55,710 nt of DNA from Pisciglobus halotolerans (GTDB taxonomy: Bacteria > Bacillota > Bacilli > Lactobacillales > Carnobacteriaceae), in the NCBI RefSeq assembly GCF_900113675.1, contig NZ_FOQE01000012.1, positions 1 to 55,710 of the forward strand. The letters run 5' to 3'. Of the stretch, positions 1 to 9,493 are shown piece after piece (within the stretch, counting starts at the first letter, position 1; the number at the start of each line of letters is the position of its first letter). The translations under genes and the position numbers were made by a program. Below the pieces are notes generated by a model that worked only from the letters and a program-made list of their open reading frames with translations, did no database searches and was not told the DNA's origin.

Positions 1-295
1 TTTTTCATTTTCCCGTCGCCTCTATCAACCTCGCTTCACATCCTTTTAGTTGAGTTGCGCGAGGTAGAGTCTCGGGTAAAATTCTAAAGTCGCTCACATG
101 CGCAGGATGCTCTGTATCGCGCTTTTTCATTTTCCCGTCGCCTCTATCAACCTCGCTTCACATCCTTTTAGTTGAGCTGCGAAAGCTAGAAAGTTGTGCC
201 CAGCTTATCTTGTCCGCACGTCCACTCCGTTGGGACGCTTGCGTCAAGATTGCGCTGGTGCTCACTTTCTTTCGAGCTTTCTTCACATCCTGTTT
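1..295. repeat. GC-rich intergenic repeats downstream of smpB
   Basis: A 54-bp sequence at 1-54 recurs almost identically at 124-177, and both copies end in a TTTTAGTTGAG block. Read on the minus strand, the tract starts directly after the smpB stop codon with AGGATGTGAAG. It then shows GAAAGAAA, GAGCAC, GCAAGC, GTGCGGA and CAGCTCAACT in that order. The same blocks in the same order follow the gpmI stop at 14925-15109. The tract is more GC-rich than its surroundings and holds no convincing gene. The function is unknown; it could be transcribed as a 3' untranslated extension. Confidence 0.65.
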
Positions 296-754
296 TTATC
301 TGGCTTTTATGGCGCGGTCGATTTCTCTTTGTTGGGCTTTTCGTTTTAGGGTTTCTCGTTTGTCGTAGGATTTTTTCCCTTTGGCTAGGCCGATCAAAAC
401 TTTGGCGTAGCCGTCTTTGATATAAACTTTTAGCGGAACAAGTGTGTTTCCGCTTGTTTTGAGTTCGCCGACGAGTTTCATGATCTGTTTTTTATGCAGC
501 AACAGTTTTCTTGTTCTTACTGGATCATGGTTGAATTGGTTTCCTTGTTCATATGGGCTGATATGAACATTTTGCAAATATAATTCTCCATTACGAATGG
601 TTGCATAACCGTCTTTCAAGTTGATCCGCCCTGCACGAATCGATTTGATCTCAGTTCCTTGTAAAACTATGCCTGCCTCAAAAGTTTCCAAGATCGTGTA
701 ATCATGTCTGGCCTTACGATTTTGTGCAATCAGTTTGCCTGTTCCTTTTGGCAT
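296..754 (-). CDS. smpB: SsrA-binding protein SmpB
   Basis: SmpB binds the tRNA-like domain of tmRNA and delivers it to stalled ribosomes for trans-translation. The 152 residues are the normal length. The family core [15 protein letters not shown] lies near residues 28-42, and the basic C-terminal tail ([20 protein letters not shown]) normally enters the mRNA channel. The start is supported by GGGAGG 9 nt upstream. It begins 16 nt after rnr and is the last gene of the secG-est-rnr-smpB cluster. In Bacillus ssrA often follows, but I see no tmRNA gene here; the downstream DNA is repeats. Confidence 0.97.
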   Translation of the reverse strand: MPKGTGKLIAQNRKARHDYTILETFEAGIVLQGTEIKSIRAGRINLKDGYATIRNGELYLQNVHISPYEQGNQFNHDPVRTRKLLLHKKQIMKLVGELKTSGNTLVPLKVYIKDGYAKVLIGLAKGKKSYDKRETLKRKAQQREIDRAIKAR

Positions 755-769
755 TCTTTTATCCCTCCC

Positions 770-3151
770 TTATTTTCGTTTCTTTTTCCCTTTCTTCTTT
801 GCTACATCTTGGTAGAAGGGTTTGCCTTTTTTGTGTTTACTTTTTGTATTTTTTCTGTTGTTTTTTGATTTGTTTTTATGCTCATGATGTTGATTGCGGT
901 CACCATTTTTTTGTCCTTTTCTACGACCCTGGTGTTTAGCTTGTCGATCAGGCATCTGACCTTTACTTGCTTTTTCTTGGTGAGGATCTGGAAGCAATTC
1001 AAAATCGATCTCTCTAGTATCTGTATCTGCTTTTGTCAAACGTACTTTTACAGGTTGACCAATTCGATACATGTTCCCCGTTCTTTCACCGATCACCAAC
1101 AAACGTTCCGGCATAAAGTGATAGTAATCATCATTCATGTTGGAGATGTGGACTAAGCCCTCTACAGTATTCGGCAGCTCTATAAACAATCCAAATTTTA
1201 CGACCGAGCTTACGACGCCATCAAAAATTTCTCCCACTTTGTCTTCCATATACTCCGTTTTCTTCAATGCATCTGTATCTCGTTCCGCTTCAACTGCACG
1301 ACGTTCCATTTTAGAACTGTGTTCAGCAACTTCTGGCAAGATACCTGACCATTTATCTTTCATGTTCTTGCCGGTACCATTCTGCTCGTAAGAACGAATC
1401 AAGCGATGAAGCATCAAGTCAGGATAACGTCTGATTGGAGAAGTAAAGTGTGAGTAATATTCTGCTCCTAAGCCATAGTGGCCAATCGGTTCCGTATCGT
1501 AACGAGCTTGCTTCATACTTCTCAGCAACATCGTTGAAATAACCGATTCTTCCGGTTTTCCTTTTACTTGGTTCGTGACTTTTTGCAATTGCTTCGGCGA
1601 TACTGTTTCGCTTGTTCCTTTCATTACGATACCAAAAGCTGTGATAAATTCCATAAAGCTTTGCATTTTTTCACTATCCGGCTTTTCATGGATCCGATAG
1701 ATCAAAGGTACTTGCAAATGCGCATAATGCTCTGAAACTGTTTCGTTGGCTGCTAACATGAAGGATTCGATCAAGCGCTCGCCTACTCCGCGTTCTCGCA
1801 TCACGATATCAGTCGGATGACCTTCTTCATCTACTAAAATACTCGCTTCTTTTGTATCAAAGTCAACCGCTCCGCGTCGAATACGTTTGTTTTCCAAAAT
1901 CTTGTGCAATGAAGCCATTAGTTCAAACATATCAACTAAGTCTGCATGCTGCTCGCGTACTTCAGGATCTTTATCCATCAATATTTGATTGACTTCGGTA
2001 TACGTCATTCTCCGATAAGAACGGATCACACTCGGAAAGATATGGTGCTTCACAACATTTCCGCTGCCATCGATCTCCATTTCGCAACTCATCGTCAACC
2101 GATCGACATTTGGATGCAAGGAACAGATGCCGTTTGATAAACGCTGCGGCAGCATAGGAATGACACGGTCGGTTAAATACACACTCGTCCCTCTGTCAAA
2201 TGCTTCCCGATCCATCGCACTATTTTCTGTTACATAATACGAGACATCCGCAATGTGCACGCCTAAATAAAAATTGCCGTTATCTAATTGGCGAACCGTT
2301 ATGGCATCATCTAAGTCTTTAGCGTCCGCTCCATCGATCGTGATGATGGTTTCGTCTCGCAAATCTGTTCGGCCTTGCAAATCTTTTTCTGTGATTTTAT
2401 CAGGCGTTTGCTCCGCTTGTTTCAATACTTCTTTTGGAAACTCTGTCGGAATGCCATGATCATAAACGATCGTCAGGATATCAACGCCTGGATCGTTTTT
2501 ATGCCCAATTACTTTGGTTACAAGACCTTGCATGCTTCTTGGAAATTCAATATCTGGATAATGAGTGATTTCTACGATAACAATAGAGCCGTCAACAGGT
2601 TTGATCCCTTCAGCTTTAATAAAGACGCGCAGATCAGCTACTTTTTTATCGCTCGGCTCAACATAACCGTATAAGCCGGTCTCTTCTATTCCAGCATCAT
2701 CATAGGCCCAAAATTCCCCAACGATTTGAGTGAAGTTCCGCTCTAAGATGGCTTGGATTCTTCCTTCAGGCCCTTTATCATGCCATGGCTCGCCTGGTTT
2801 AGTGACATCTACTGACACCCTATCTCCTTCTAGTGCAAAGTTGGTGCTATTAGGCGGGATATAAATGTCTTGTTCTTCATCCTCTATAGAGACGAACCCA
2901 AACCCTCTGTCACTGGCCCGAAAAATTCCTGCCAACACGGGGTCTTTATGCGGTATTTTAAGTTTTCCACCTTTTGTTAGGAAAACAAGGCCTTCTCGTT
3001 CCATTGCAGCTAATGTTTGTACCAATAATTTAAAATCATCAGCTCCTGTCAGGTTCAATCCTTCACTGATGTCTTTTACTTCAAATGACGTTTTTGAACT
3101 GTCTGTCATAAAGACAAGAATCGCATCTTTTAGTCTTTGTTCTTTTGCCAT
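770..3151 (-). CDS. rnr: Ribonuclease R
   Basis: RNase R is a processive 3'-to-5' exoribonuclease that degrades structured RNA and works with SmpB/tmRNA on non-stop mRNAs. The 793 residues show an N-terminal winged-helix region and cold-shock domains (residues 70-230). The RNB catalytic core follows, with the metal-binding motif DGADAKDLDDAI near 273-284, then an S1 domain from about 635. A Lys/Arg/Gly-rich tail starts near 720 and is typical of RNase R rather than RNase II. The ATG lies 4 nt after the est stop, and its GGAGG ribosome-binding site lies inside the end of est, so translation is probably coupled. Confidence 0.97.
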   Translation of the reverse strand: MAKEQRLKDAILVFMTDSSKTSFEVKDISEGLNLTGADDFKLLVQTLAAMEREGLVFLTKGGKLKIPHKDPVLAGIFRASDRGFGFVSIEDEEQDIYIPPNSTNFALEGDRVSVDVTKPGEPWHDKGPEGRIQAILERNFTQIVGEFWAYDDAGIEETGLYGYVEPSDKKVADLRVFIKAEGIKPVDGSIVIVEITHYPDIEFPRSMQGLVTKVIGHKNDPGVDILTIVYDHGIPTEFPKEVLKQAEQTPDKITEKDLQGRTDLRDETIITIDGADAKDLDDAITVRQLDNGNFYLGVHIADVSYYVTENSAMDREAFDRGTSVYLTDRVIPMLPQRLSNGICSLHPNVDRLTMSCEMEIDGSGNVVKHHIFPSVIRSYRRMTYTEVNQILMDKDPEVREQHADLVDMFELMASLHKILENKRIRRGAVDFDTKEASILVDEEGHPTDIVMRERGVGERLIESFMLAANETVSEHYAHLQVPLIYRIHEKPDSEKMQSFMEFITAFGIVMKGTSETVSPKQLQKVTNQVKGKPEESVISTMLLRSMKQARYDTEPIGHYGLGAEYYSHFTSPIRRYPDLMLHRLIRSYEQNGTGKNMKDKWSGILPEVAEHSSKMERRAVEAERDTDALKKTEYMEDKVGEIFDGVVSSVVKFGLFIELPNTVEGLVHISNMNDDYYHFMPERLLVIGERTGNMYRIGQPVKVRLTKADTDTREIDFELLPDPHQEKASKGQMPDRQAKHQGRRKGQKNGDRNQHHEHKNKSKNNRKNTKSKHKKGKPFYQDVAKKKGKKKRK

Positions 3152-3154
3152 TAT

Positions 3155-3898
3155 TCAACCTCCATTCCATTGCAGTTTTGATAGAAACCGAATGACGTCT
3201 TGCGCTAGCGCTTTGTGACTCTTACCAACTGTGATCACATGCGGCGCACCTTCATACCAATGAAAATCAACAGTCGTATTCGTGAGTGCATCTGCCCAAT
3301 CATAAGCAGTTGCACTGTCGATCAGCTCATCATCACTGCCTTGACCAATAAAGATAGGCTTTCTGATTTCACTATAGTGCGGCATCATCGTTTTGACCAA
3401 ACCTTGGATCTCAGCCATTTGCTGATCCAATTTTTGTTCTAATACCGGCAAATACTGCTCATAGTCGCTTTCGGAAACGCCTATTTTTAATTTTTCTTGT
3501 TTCATAAATCTTAAAAATTCTGTACGAACATTGTTTATATCTGATGGGATCAAAGGTGAACTGAATGTTCCTCCAGCGACCACTTCTTCATCAATCAACG
3601 TCTTGATAGCGATCACACCGCCTAAAGACAAGCCGAACACGGCAATGTCTTGATAACCTTTTTCTTTTAGGAATAAAAGAGCTTCCTTAGCATTTTGAAT
3701 CCAGTCTTCCACTGAAACTTCCAGTACATTTTCTGGATCTTTCGTCCCGTGACCTGCAAAAACAGGTGCTAATACGGTATAGTTTTCTTTTTCTAACGCT
3801 CTGCCCAGCATTCGAACATCATTAGGACCACTTGAGTAAGCGTGTAATAAAATGACTGCTTTCGAGCCATTTTCAAAAAAGAATGTGTTATTCGACAT
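3155..3898 (-). CDS. est: Carboxylesterase, alpha/beta hydrolase
   Basis: This 247-residue cytoplasmic serine hydrolase belongs to the carboxylesterase/monoacylglycerol lipase-like group commonly found between secG and rnr in Firmicutes. The nucleophile elbow GLSLGG lies near residues 88-93, an Asp in GSDDELID near 186, and the His in GAPHVITVGK near 219, which completes a catalytic triad. There is no signal peptide. AGGAGGC precedes the ATG by 6 nt. The physiological substrate cannot be read from the sequence. Confidence 0.9.
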   Translation of the reverse strand: MSNNTFFFENGSKAVILLHAYSSGPNDVRMLGRALEKENYTVLAPVFAGHGTKDPENVLEVSVEDWIQNAKEALLFLKEKGYQDIAVFGLSLGGVIAIKTLIDEEVVAGGTFSSPLIPSDINNVRTEFLRFMKQEKLKIGVSESDYEQYLPVLEQKLDQQMAEIQGLVKTMMPHYSEIRKPIFIGQGSDDELIDSATAYDWADALTNTTVDFHWYEGAPHVITVGKSHKALAQDVIRFLSKLQWNGG

Positions 3899-4103
3899 TT
3901 AAAAGCCTCCTGATCTAACTGATACTTCTATTTTACTTGAAAAAACCTGACTTGCCTATTAAAAAAGAAACCCTCTACTATCCATGATACTTTTTTTGCT
4001 GTCACAGTCCAAAGATTCTACTCTGGAGCTGTTCACTTCGAGCGTTTCGCTGCTTTAAATAGACTTTTCGGTATATATTACACTAACTTTTTGTTATTCA
4101 ACC

Positions 4104-4135
4104 AAAAAAACTGCCTGGAAAGTTCCAGACAGTTT
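4104..4135 (-). terminator. Intrinsic terminator after secG
   Basis: On the minus strand an AAACTGTCTGG / CCAGGCAGTTT stem with one wobble pair and a short loop is followed by a run of T. It lies 12 nt past the secG stop, so part of secG transcription probably ends before est. Confidence 0.85.
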
Positions 4136-4147
4136 ATCCATTTTCTG

Positions 4148-4384
4148 TTAATGTGCAGATAAATAAGCTAATGCCAATGCCAGCACAACGAAAATTGTTC
4201 CTAGTACAACGGTGATCCGTTGTAAGACAGCTTCAAATCCACGTTTCTTTTGGTTTCCGAATAATTGTTCAGCTCCGCCTGTTAAAGCAGTTGAAGCACT
4301 GTTTGTTTTAGTCGGCTGCATCGCAACGATGATGATCAACAATACGGACACGACCAACTCAGCAATTAAAAGTGCATTATACAA
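4148..4384 (-). CDS. secG: Preprotein translocase subunit SecG
   Basis: SecG is the small auxiliary subunit of the SecYEG channel in the cytoplasmic membrane. The product has two hydrophobic helices (about residues 3-21 and 55-75) joined by a polar loop containing GGAEQLFG, the SecG signature. I place the start at a TTG with AGGAGG 7 nt upstream, giving MYNALL and 78 residues. An in-frame ATG 21 nt upstream would add seven residues but has a poor ribosome-binding site. Its position ahead of est-rnr-smpB matches the Bacillus order. Confidence 0.93.
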   Translation of the reverse strand: MYNALLIAELVVSVLLIIIVAMQPTKTNSASTALTGGAEQLFGNQKKRGFEAVLQRITVVLGTIFVVLALALAYLSAH

Positions 4385-4470
4385 TTTTATTGCCTCCTGT
4401 CTCATTTTTCTTCTGCAGTTAACTCTAACATAAATTCAGTCAAATTACTAGAAAAGATTGTGATTTCCCG

Positions 4471-5715
4471 CTACTGTTCAGGTGTTTCTAAATCATGGAT
4501 CAGCAGCCCGCTCAATAACTTTGGTTCAAACCAAGTTGATTTAGGCGGCATCATTTTTCCGCTGTCTGCTGCTGCTAATAGTTCTTCCATCGTAGGCGGA
4601 TACATAGCAAAAGCAATCGTGTATTCGCCACTATCCACTTTGTCTGTCAACCCTTTTAAGCCTTCGATCCCGCCGACAAAATCAATTCTTGGATCTTTTC
4701 GGACATCTCGGATCGCAAAAATGGGTTTCAACACCTCTTCTTGTACGATCGAAACATCTAAACCAGCAATCGGATCGGTTGCTCTTTTTTCGGATTTGAC
4801 CTTTAAGGCATACCATTGTCCCTTCAAATACAAGCCCAACATCCCTTTTTGGTTTGGCTTAAAAGCTTTATCCACAGGTTCGATCGAAAATGTAGGCGCA
4901 AGCTGTTCAAAAAAGTCACTAGGGATATCTACCTTCAATACTCGGTTATAATCTAATATAGCCAATTCTGTTTGAGGAAACATCACAGACAAAATCTTTT
5001 GAGACTCAGCTTCTTTAGACAAGTTTGGGAAAGCTTGTTTGCGAGATAAGGCAATGTTGACTGCCGAAGCTGCACGATGATGCCCGTCCGCAATATACAG
5101 ATGATCTATCGTTTGAAAGGCTGCGATTATTTCTTGCATCACATCCGGGTCGTCCATCACCCACATGCGATGTGTGACCTTATAGAAGCTGGTAAAGTCA
5201 TAAATAGGTGAATGGGTTTCTGTCCAATCTTTCATTAATGAGTAAATGTGCTCATTTTTTCGGTATGTCAGAAAAATTGGACTAGTTTGCGCATCTGTTG
5301 CATCTATATGGCGCATGCGATCTCGTTCTTTTTCTTCACGGGTATACTCATGTTTTTTGACTTTACCATCGAGCATATCTTCAATGGTTGTACAAGCTGC
5401 CAACCCCAATTGACTGTTGTTTTCACAGGTCAACTCATATAAATAAAGGGATTCTTGATGGTCTTGAATCAGCCAACGATTTTCTAAAAAACGTTTTAGA
5501 TGATCGGCTGCCTTTTGATAAACCCTATCGTCATCCGGTGCTGTCTCAGGTGGCAGATCGATTTCTGCTTTATCAATGTGTAAAAAGGAATAAGGATTAT
5601 ATTTGGCTAACTCTGCTGCTTCAGTTGAAGTTAAAACATCGTATGGTAATGAGGCGATCTTGCCAGCTAATTCTGCTTTTGGCCGGATTGCTTTAAACGG
5701 ATTGATCTGAACCAT
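4471..5715 (-). CDS. DUF1015 family protein
   Basis: This is a soluble 414-residue protein of the DUF1015 family. A conserved IADGHHRAAS segment lies near residues 203-212, and its His-His-Arg cluster suggests an active site. The biochemical role is not established. It overlaps the end of serA by 23 nt, so it is translated with the serine biosynthesis genes and a role in serine or phosphoserine metabolism is a reasonable inference. The ATG at 5715 has GGAGGG 8 nt upstream; a TTG two codons earlier is a weaker alternative. Confidence 0.88.
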   Translation of the reverse strand: MVQINPFKAIRPKAELAGKIASLPYDVLTSTEAAELAKYNPYSFLHIDKAEIDLPPETAPDDDRVYQKAADHLKRFLENRWLIQDHQESLYLYELTCENNSQLGLAACTTIEDMLDGKVKKHEYTREEKERDRMRHIDATDAQTSPIFLTYRKNEHIYSLMKDWTETHSPIYDFTSFYKVTHRMWVMDDPDVMQEIIAAFQTIDHLYIADGHHRAASAVNIALSRKQAFPNLSKEAESQKILSVMFPQTELAILDYNRVLKVDIPSDFFEQLAPTFSIEPVDKAFKPNQKGMLGLYLKGQWYALKVKSEKRATDPIAGLDVSIVQEEVLKPIFAIRDVRKDPRIDFVGGIEGLKGLTDKVDSGEYTIAFAMYPPTMEELLAAADSGKMMPPKSTWFEPKLLSGLLIHDLETPEQ

Positions 5716-6907
5716 GAGCAATTCCCTCCTTTCTGTTTAAGGGTCGAATGACACGAACACTCAATATGCCCTCTAGTTGTCGAACTTTATTTGCGATGTG
5801 TCCTAATTGGTCTGCATCGATCTCATCTATATCGATCAAGGTATAGGCATAGTCTCCTTTACTGCGGTTAAGAATATTCACGATATTGATCCCTTGTTCA
5901 GCCAGAATAGCAGACATTTGCCCGATTCTATTCGTGACATTTCGATTGGCGATCGCTAACCGGATCGGGGAACGAAACGCCATTTCAACATGAGGGAAAT
6001 TGACAGAATGCCGAATATTGCCTGTTTCTAGAAAATACTTCAATGTTTCAGCAGCCATTACACTGCAATTTGTTTCTGCTTCAGCAGTCGCAGCTCCTAG
6101 ATGCGGTAAAACCACAGCCCCTTCTATACCTAACAACCTTTCATCTACAAAGTCAGTCATGTACTGAGCCAACCGTCTTTCTTCTAAAGCTTCAACGACT
6201 GCCTCGATGTCGACTAGACCACCTCTTGAAAAGTTCAACAGTACAGCATTTTTCTTGATCCGTTGAATACTTTCAGCATCGATCATTTTGGCGGTTTCAG
6301 GCATCAAAGGAACATGAACAGTGATATAATCACAAGTTTCAAGTACTTCTTCGATCGATTCTACCCGAATAACGTGTCTTGAGATTTTCCAGGCAGTATC
6401 TACAGAAAGATAAGGATCATATCCTCTCACTTCCATGCCTAGCCGATAAGCATCGTTGGCGACCATTGCGCCGATCGAACCGAGTCCAATCACCCCAAGC
6501 CGCTTTCCTGCCAATTCACTGCCGACAAACCGCTTTTTTTCCGCTTCCGCTTTTTGTACAGCATCTGGACCTTTTAACGTTTTTGCCCACATGGCGCCTT
6601 CCAATATCGGGCGCGCTGCCAAAAGCAAACTGGCCAGTACTAATTCTTTTACTGCATTGGCGTTGGCACCCGGTGTGTTAAATACAACGATCCCTCGTTC
6701 GGAGCATTCTTTTAAAGGAATGTTATTGGTTCCTGCTCCAGCACGAGCAATGCCTTTTAATTGAAGCGGCAGGACTGTTCCATGCAAATCTGCACTTCGC
6801 AACAAGATTCCATCTGGATCATCCGTTACATCCAAAGCATACTGTTCTTTTTCAAATAGCTCTAACCCTTCTGCGGCGATTTCATTATAGCTGTTGATAT
6901 TAAACAT
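5693..6907 (-). CDS. serA: D-3-phosphoglycerate dehydrogenase
   Basis: SerA oxidises 3-phosphoglycerate to 3-phosphohydroxypyruvate with NAD, the first step of serine synthesis. The 404-residue protein has the Rossmann motif GLGSIG near residues 140-145. The catalytic Arg region is NFSRGGLVD near 230, and the catalytic His region is LPHLGAAT near 266. A C-terminal ACT domain (about 325-404) may respond to serine. The start at ATG (MFNINS) is chosen for a GGGGG site 9 nt upstream. It overlaps serC by 8 nt. No serB phosphatase gene is visible in the window. Confidence 0.95.
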   Translation of the reverse strand: MFNINSYNEIAAEGLELFEKEQYALDVTDDPDGILLRSADLHGTVLPLQLKGIARAGAGTNNIPLKECSERGIVVFNTPGANANAVKELVLASLLLAARPILEGAMWAKTLKGPDAVQKAEAEKKRFVGSELAGKRLGVIGLGSIGAMVANDAYRLGMEVRGYDPYLSVDTAWKISRHVIRVESIEEVLETCDYITVHVPLMPETAKMIDAESIQRIKKNAVLLNFSRGGLVDIEAVVEALEERRLAQYMTDFVDERLLGIEGAVVLPHLGAATAEAETNCSVMAAETLKYFLETGNIRHSVNFPHVEMAFRSPIRLAIANRNVTNRIGQMSAILAEQGINIVNILNRSKGDYAYTLIDIDEIDADQLGHIANKVRQLEGILSVRVIRPLNRKEGIAHGSDQSV

Positions 6908-7988
6908 CTCGATTTCCCCCATTCTGCTGCTCAAAGTCCTGCATAAAAGCCGTTAATGTTTCTACCCCAGTCAATGGAAAGGCATTATAAAGACTGGCTC
7001 GCATGCCGCCTACTGATCGATGCCCCTTTAGATTGACCAACCCAACTTTTTCCGCTTCTTTGATAAATTGGTCATCTAAGTCGGAGTTTCCGGTCATAAA
7101 AGGAATGGTCGTCAATGAGCGGTCTTTTTTCGCAACTGATGAGTAGAATAATGACGAAGCATCGAGTGTTTCATACAGCAACTGAGCTTTTTGCCGACTG
7201 CGTTGTTCCATCTCTTTGATCCCGCCTTGTTTTTTTAACCAGTCAAAAACCAAACCAGCAGCATAAATGGCAAAAGTCGGAGGTGTATTATACATTGAGT
7301 CATTTTCCGCTTGCAGTTTGTAGTCGATCATCGCAGGCAATCCCTTCTTCTTGCCCAACAAGTCTTTGCGTACGATCACGACCGTCATTCCAGCAGGTCC
7401 CATATTTTTTTGAGCCCCTGCATAGATCAGCCCGAAGTCTTTTACATCATAGTCAAAAGATAAAATGTTCGAAGAGAGATCCCCGACTAACGGTACATCT
7501 CCTGTCTTTGGCAAGGTGTAAAAAGCTGTCCCTTCGATTGTATTATTGGTCGTCAAATGAACGTAATCAAGGTATTGTGGTACAGATGTTATTTCAGGAA
7601 TATAAGTGAAGTTCTTTGCAGCAGAAGAAGCTAAAACAGCTACTTCTAAATCAGCCAGCTTTTCAGCTTCCTGAATAGCTTTTTTTGCCCAAATCCCCGT
7701 ATGGATATAGCCAGCTTTTTTTATGCCCAAATTTAATGGAACCATTGTGAATTGCAGACTTGCTCCGCCTTGCAAAAATAAAACATCATATTCATCTGGA
7801 ATCTGCATCAATGCGCGCAGTGTTTCCTCAGCCTTTTTGATGATTTCTTGAAACAAGGAAGAGCGATGACTCATCTCCAGCACTGATTGCCCACTACCGC
7901 GATAAGACATCATTTCATTTTGGATTTGTTTAAGGACTGGCTTCGGCATCACTGCAGGCCCCGCTGAAAAATTATATATCTCTTGCAT
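6900..7988 (-). CDS. serC: Phosphoserine aminotransferase
   Basis: SerC is the PLP enzyme that converts 3-phosphohydroxypyruvate and glutamate to phosphoserine. The 362 residues begin with [11 protein letters not shown], the family hallmark. The PLP lysine lies in [13 protein letters not shown] near residue 196. The ATG at 7988 has GGGAGGAAG just upstream; longer open frames run into the 52-bp repeats and are not credible as protein. It is first in the serC-serA-DUF1015 unit. Confidence 0.96.
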   Translation of the reverse strand: MQEIYNFSAGPAVMPKPVLKQIQNEMMSYRGSGQSVLEMSHRSSLFQEIIKKAEETLRALMQIPDEYDVLFLQGGASLQFTMVPLNLGIKKAGYIHTGIWAKKAIQEAEKLADLEVAVLASSAAKNFTYIPEITSVPQYLDYVHLTTNNTIEGTAFYTLPKTGDVPLVGDLSSNILSFDYDVKDFGLIYAGAQKNMGPAGMTVVIVRKDLLGKKKGLPAMIDYKLQAENDSMYNTPPTFAIYAAGLVFDWLKKQGGIKEMEQRSRQKAQLLYETLDASSLFYSSVAKKDRSLTTIPFMTGNSDLDDQFIKEAEKVGLVNLKGHRSVGGMRASLYNAFPLTGVETLTAFMQDFEQQNGGNRDV

Positions 7989-8078
7989 TTTGCTTCCTCC
8001 CTGATTCTTCAACTTACCTTTTATCATTAAATTTTCATTTTTCATCTTCATTGTACCATCTGCGATGAGAGATAGAAA

Positions 8079-8234
8079 GCCGCCCACTTGGTCACAGGTG
8101 ATAGGGCTGTGAACGAGTTGCAGCAGTTTACGACTCGACTTGGTCACAGGAGACGAGGCTGTGAACGAGTTGCAGCAGTTTACGACTCGACTTGGTCACA
8201 GAAGAAAGCTCTGTGAACAAGTTTTGATAGTTTA
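8079..8234. repeat. Three tandem 52-bp repeats upstream of serC
   Basis: Copies lie at about 8079-8130, 8131-8182 and 8183-8234; the outer two are degenerate. Each contains TGGTCACAG and CTGTGAAC about 10 nt apart, which form a small imperfect hairpin on either strand. They lie just ahead of the serC ribosome-binding site and so may be in its leader RNA. An adjacent palindrome-like AGCGAGCGCAGTGAGC tract lies at 8240-8258. Confidence 0.75.
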
Positions 8235-8398
8235 CAATAAAGCGAGCGCAGTGAGCTTTTGTTCCCTTTTCCTCTTTTGCTTTTTTTGTTTACATTCATC
8301 TATATCACGCCTGCTAAATAAAAGGAAAAACAGGCACTAAAAAACTGCATATTTGCTTATTCCATAGACAGATTGTTGCCCGAATCTTAACCATGTAA

Positions 8399-8443
8399 AA
8401 AACTGCCAGAACATGTCAACTTTTCTACATGTCTTGGCAGTTT
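8399..8443. terminator. Bidirectional intrinsic terminator after abiH
   Basis: An AACTGCCA-type inverted repeat interrupted by ACATGT pairing forms a long stem with A and T tracts on both sides. It ends abiH transcription (minus strand) before serC and would also work on the plus strand. Confidence 0.85.
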
Positions 8444-8476
8444 TTCTCTATTGAGCAATCTCGCGCTCATCGCTAT

Positions 8477-9403
8477 TCAATTTGGGTAGTCTATAAAACT
8501 GATCCGCTTGCTTTCTACCCCGCGCTTTAAAAAATATTGCCGGATCCGCTTTTTTTCTTGGCGTTTTTCAGCTTCATGATCATAATAAATATAGATCTTC
8601 CATAAAGAATGGCTTGGCAGCAATGAAAGGAGATATTCAAAATAAAGCCCATCAAGCGGGTTCAAAGATTGCCCGATAACATAGACCGTTTCGATTTGAG
8701 CGGCATTGATTTGACGAAAAAAATCAAGATTTTTTTCAATTTGCTTTTCACAGTTTTTATAAGTATCACGATAAAAATGTTGCGCCATTTGCTCCAGCTG
8801 TCTTGAATAGAGATAGCGGCTCGTTTTGCTGTTGGCTATTGCTTTATCCACTTGTTCTCGGTTTCGATGGCCGAAAACAACACTTTTGGGATTTTCGATT
8901 GTACCATGGATGTGACAAATGCGTTGAGCATGGATACCATAGATTTTTTCCAATAGTTTTGTATAATTGAACGTCAAAAATAAATTGCGGTTATGGATCA
9001 TTGGAAAATCTTTAGCCGCTAAGGTATCGACTTTCTTCTCAATGAACTGGATCCATTGTACGAAACTCTGTATTAAGTCCTTTGTAAACTTGGAAAGCTC
9101 TACCTGTAATTCTCGCTCAGAAAAATCAGCTGCTGTTTTTTCTTCATACTCTACTGCATACATTGAAAATAGCTCTTCCATTAAAAACTTAAAATCCATT
9201 TCTCCAAGTGCTTCCTCAAAATTTGCCCAAATAAATTGCTGTTCTGTTTGTTTGCTTAGTAAAATTGGAATATAGCGTTCCATAATCTTGATCAAATGGC
9301 GATAGTCTGGTCGTTGATTTAAAAAGTCGCGATAATGACGGTAACTGGATGGAAAATCATCATGATTACGGTCAAATCCATTTCCTAAAATGATCATTTC
9401 CAT
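8477..9403 (-). CDS. AbiH-family protein, putative phage defence
   Basis: This 308-residue protein matches the bacteriophage abortive infection AbiH family. It has N-terminal GNGFD (residues 7-11), FNYT near 148, HIHG near 163 and VIGQSL near 243. AbiH was named for a lactococcal abortive infection gene; its mechanism is not settled. It stands alone between helD and serC, with its own ribosome-binding site (AAGGGG) and terminator. There is no neighbouring mobile-element gene, so the mode of acquisition is not visible. Phage defence is inferred from the family only. Confidence 0.85.
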   Translation of the reverse strand: MEMIILGNGFDRNHDDFPSSYRHYRDFLNQRPDYRHLIKIMERYIPILLSKQTEQQFIWANFEEALGEMDFKFLMEELFSMYAVEYEEKTAADFSERELQVELSKFTKDLIQSFVQWIQFIEKKVDTLAAKDFPMIHNRNLFLTFNYTKLLEKIYGIHAQRICHIHGTIENPKSVVFGHRNREQVDKAIANSKTSRYLYSRQLEQMAQHFYRDTYKNCEKQIEKNLDFFRQINAAQIETVYVIGQSLNPLDGLYFEYLLSLLPSHSLWKIYIYYDHEAEKRQEKKRIRQYFLKRGVESKRISFIDYPN

Positions 9404-9493
9404 TTTTCCCCTTCATTCCTCTATTGTCCACTGATTTCAAGAGCTGTTACTTCCATTTTAGACTTTTCTGTTTTTCAACGCACCTGATAAGCT

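Noticed and set aside
1-295. tmRNA gene after smpB
   Set aside because: No tRNA-like ends or tag-peptide frame could be found; the region is repeats.
8079-8234. CRISPR array
   Set aside because: The repeats are contiguous 52-bp tandem units without variable spacers, and no cas gene is present.
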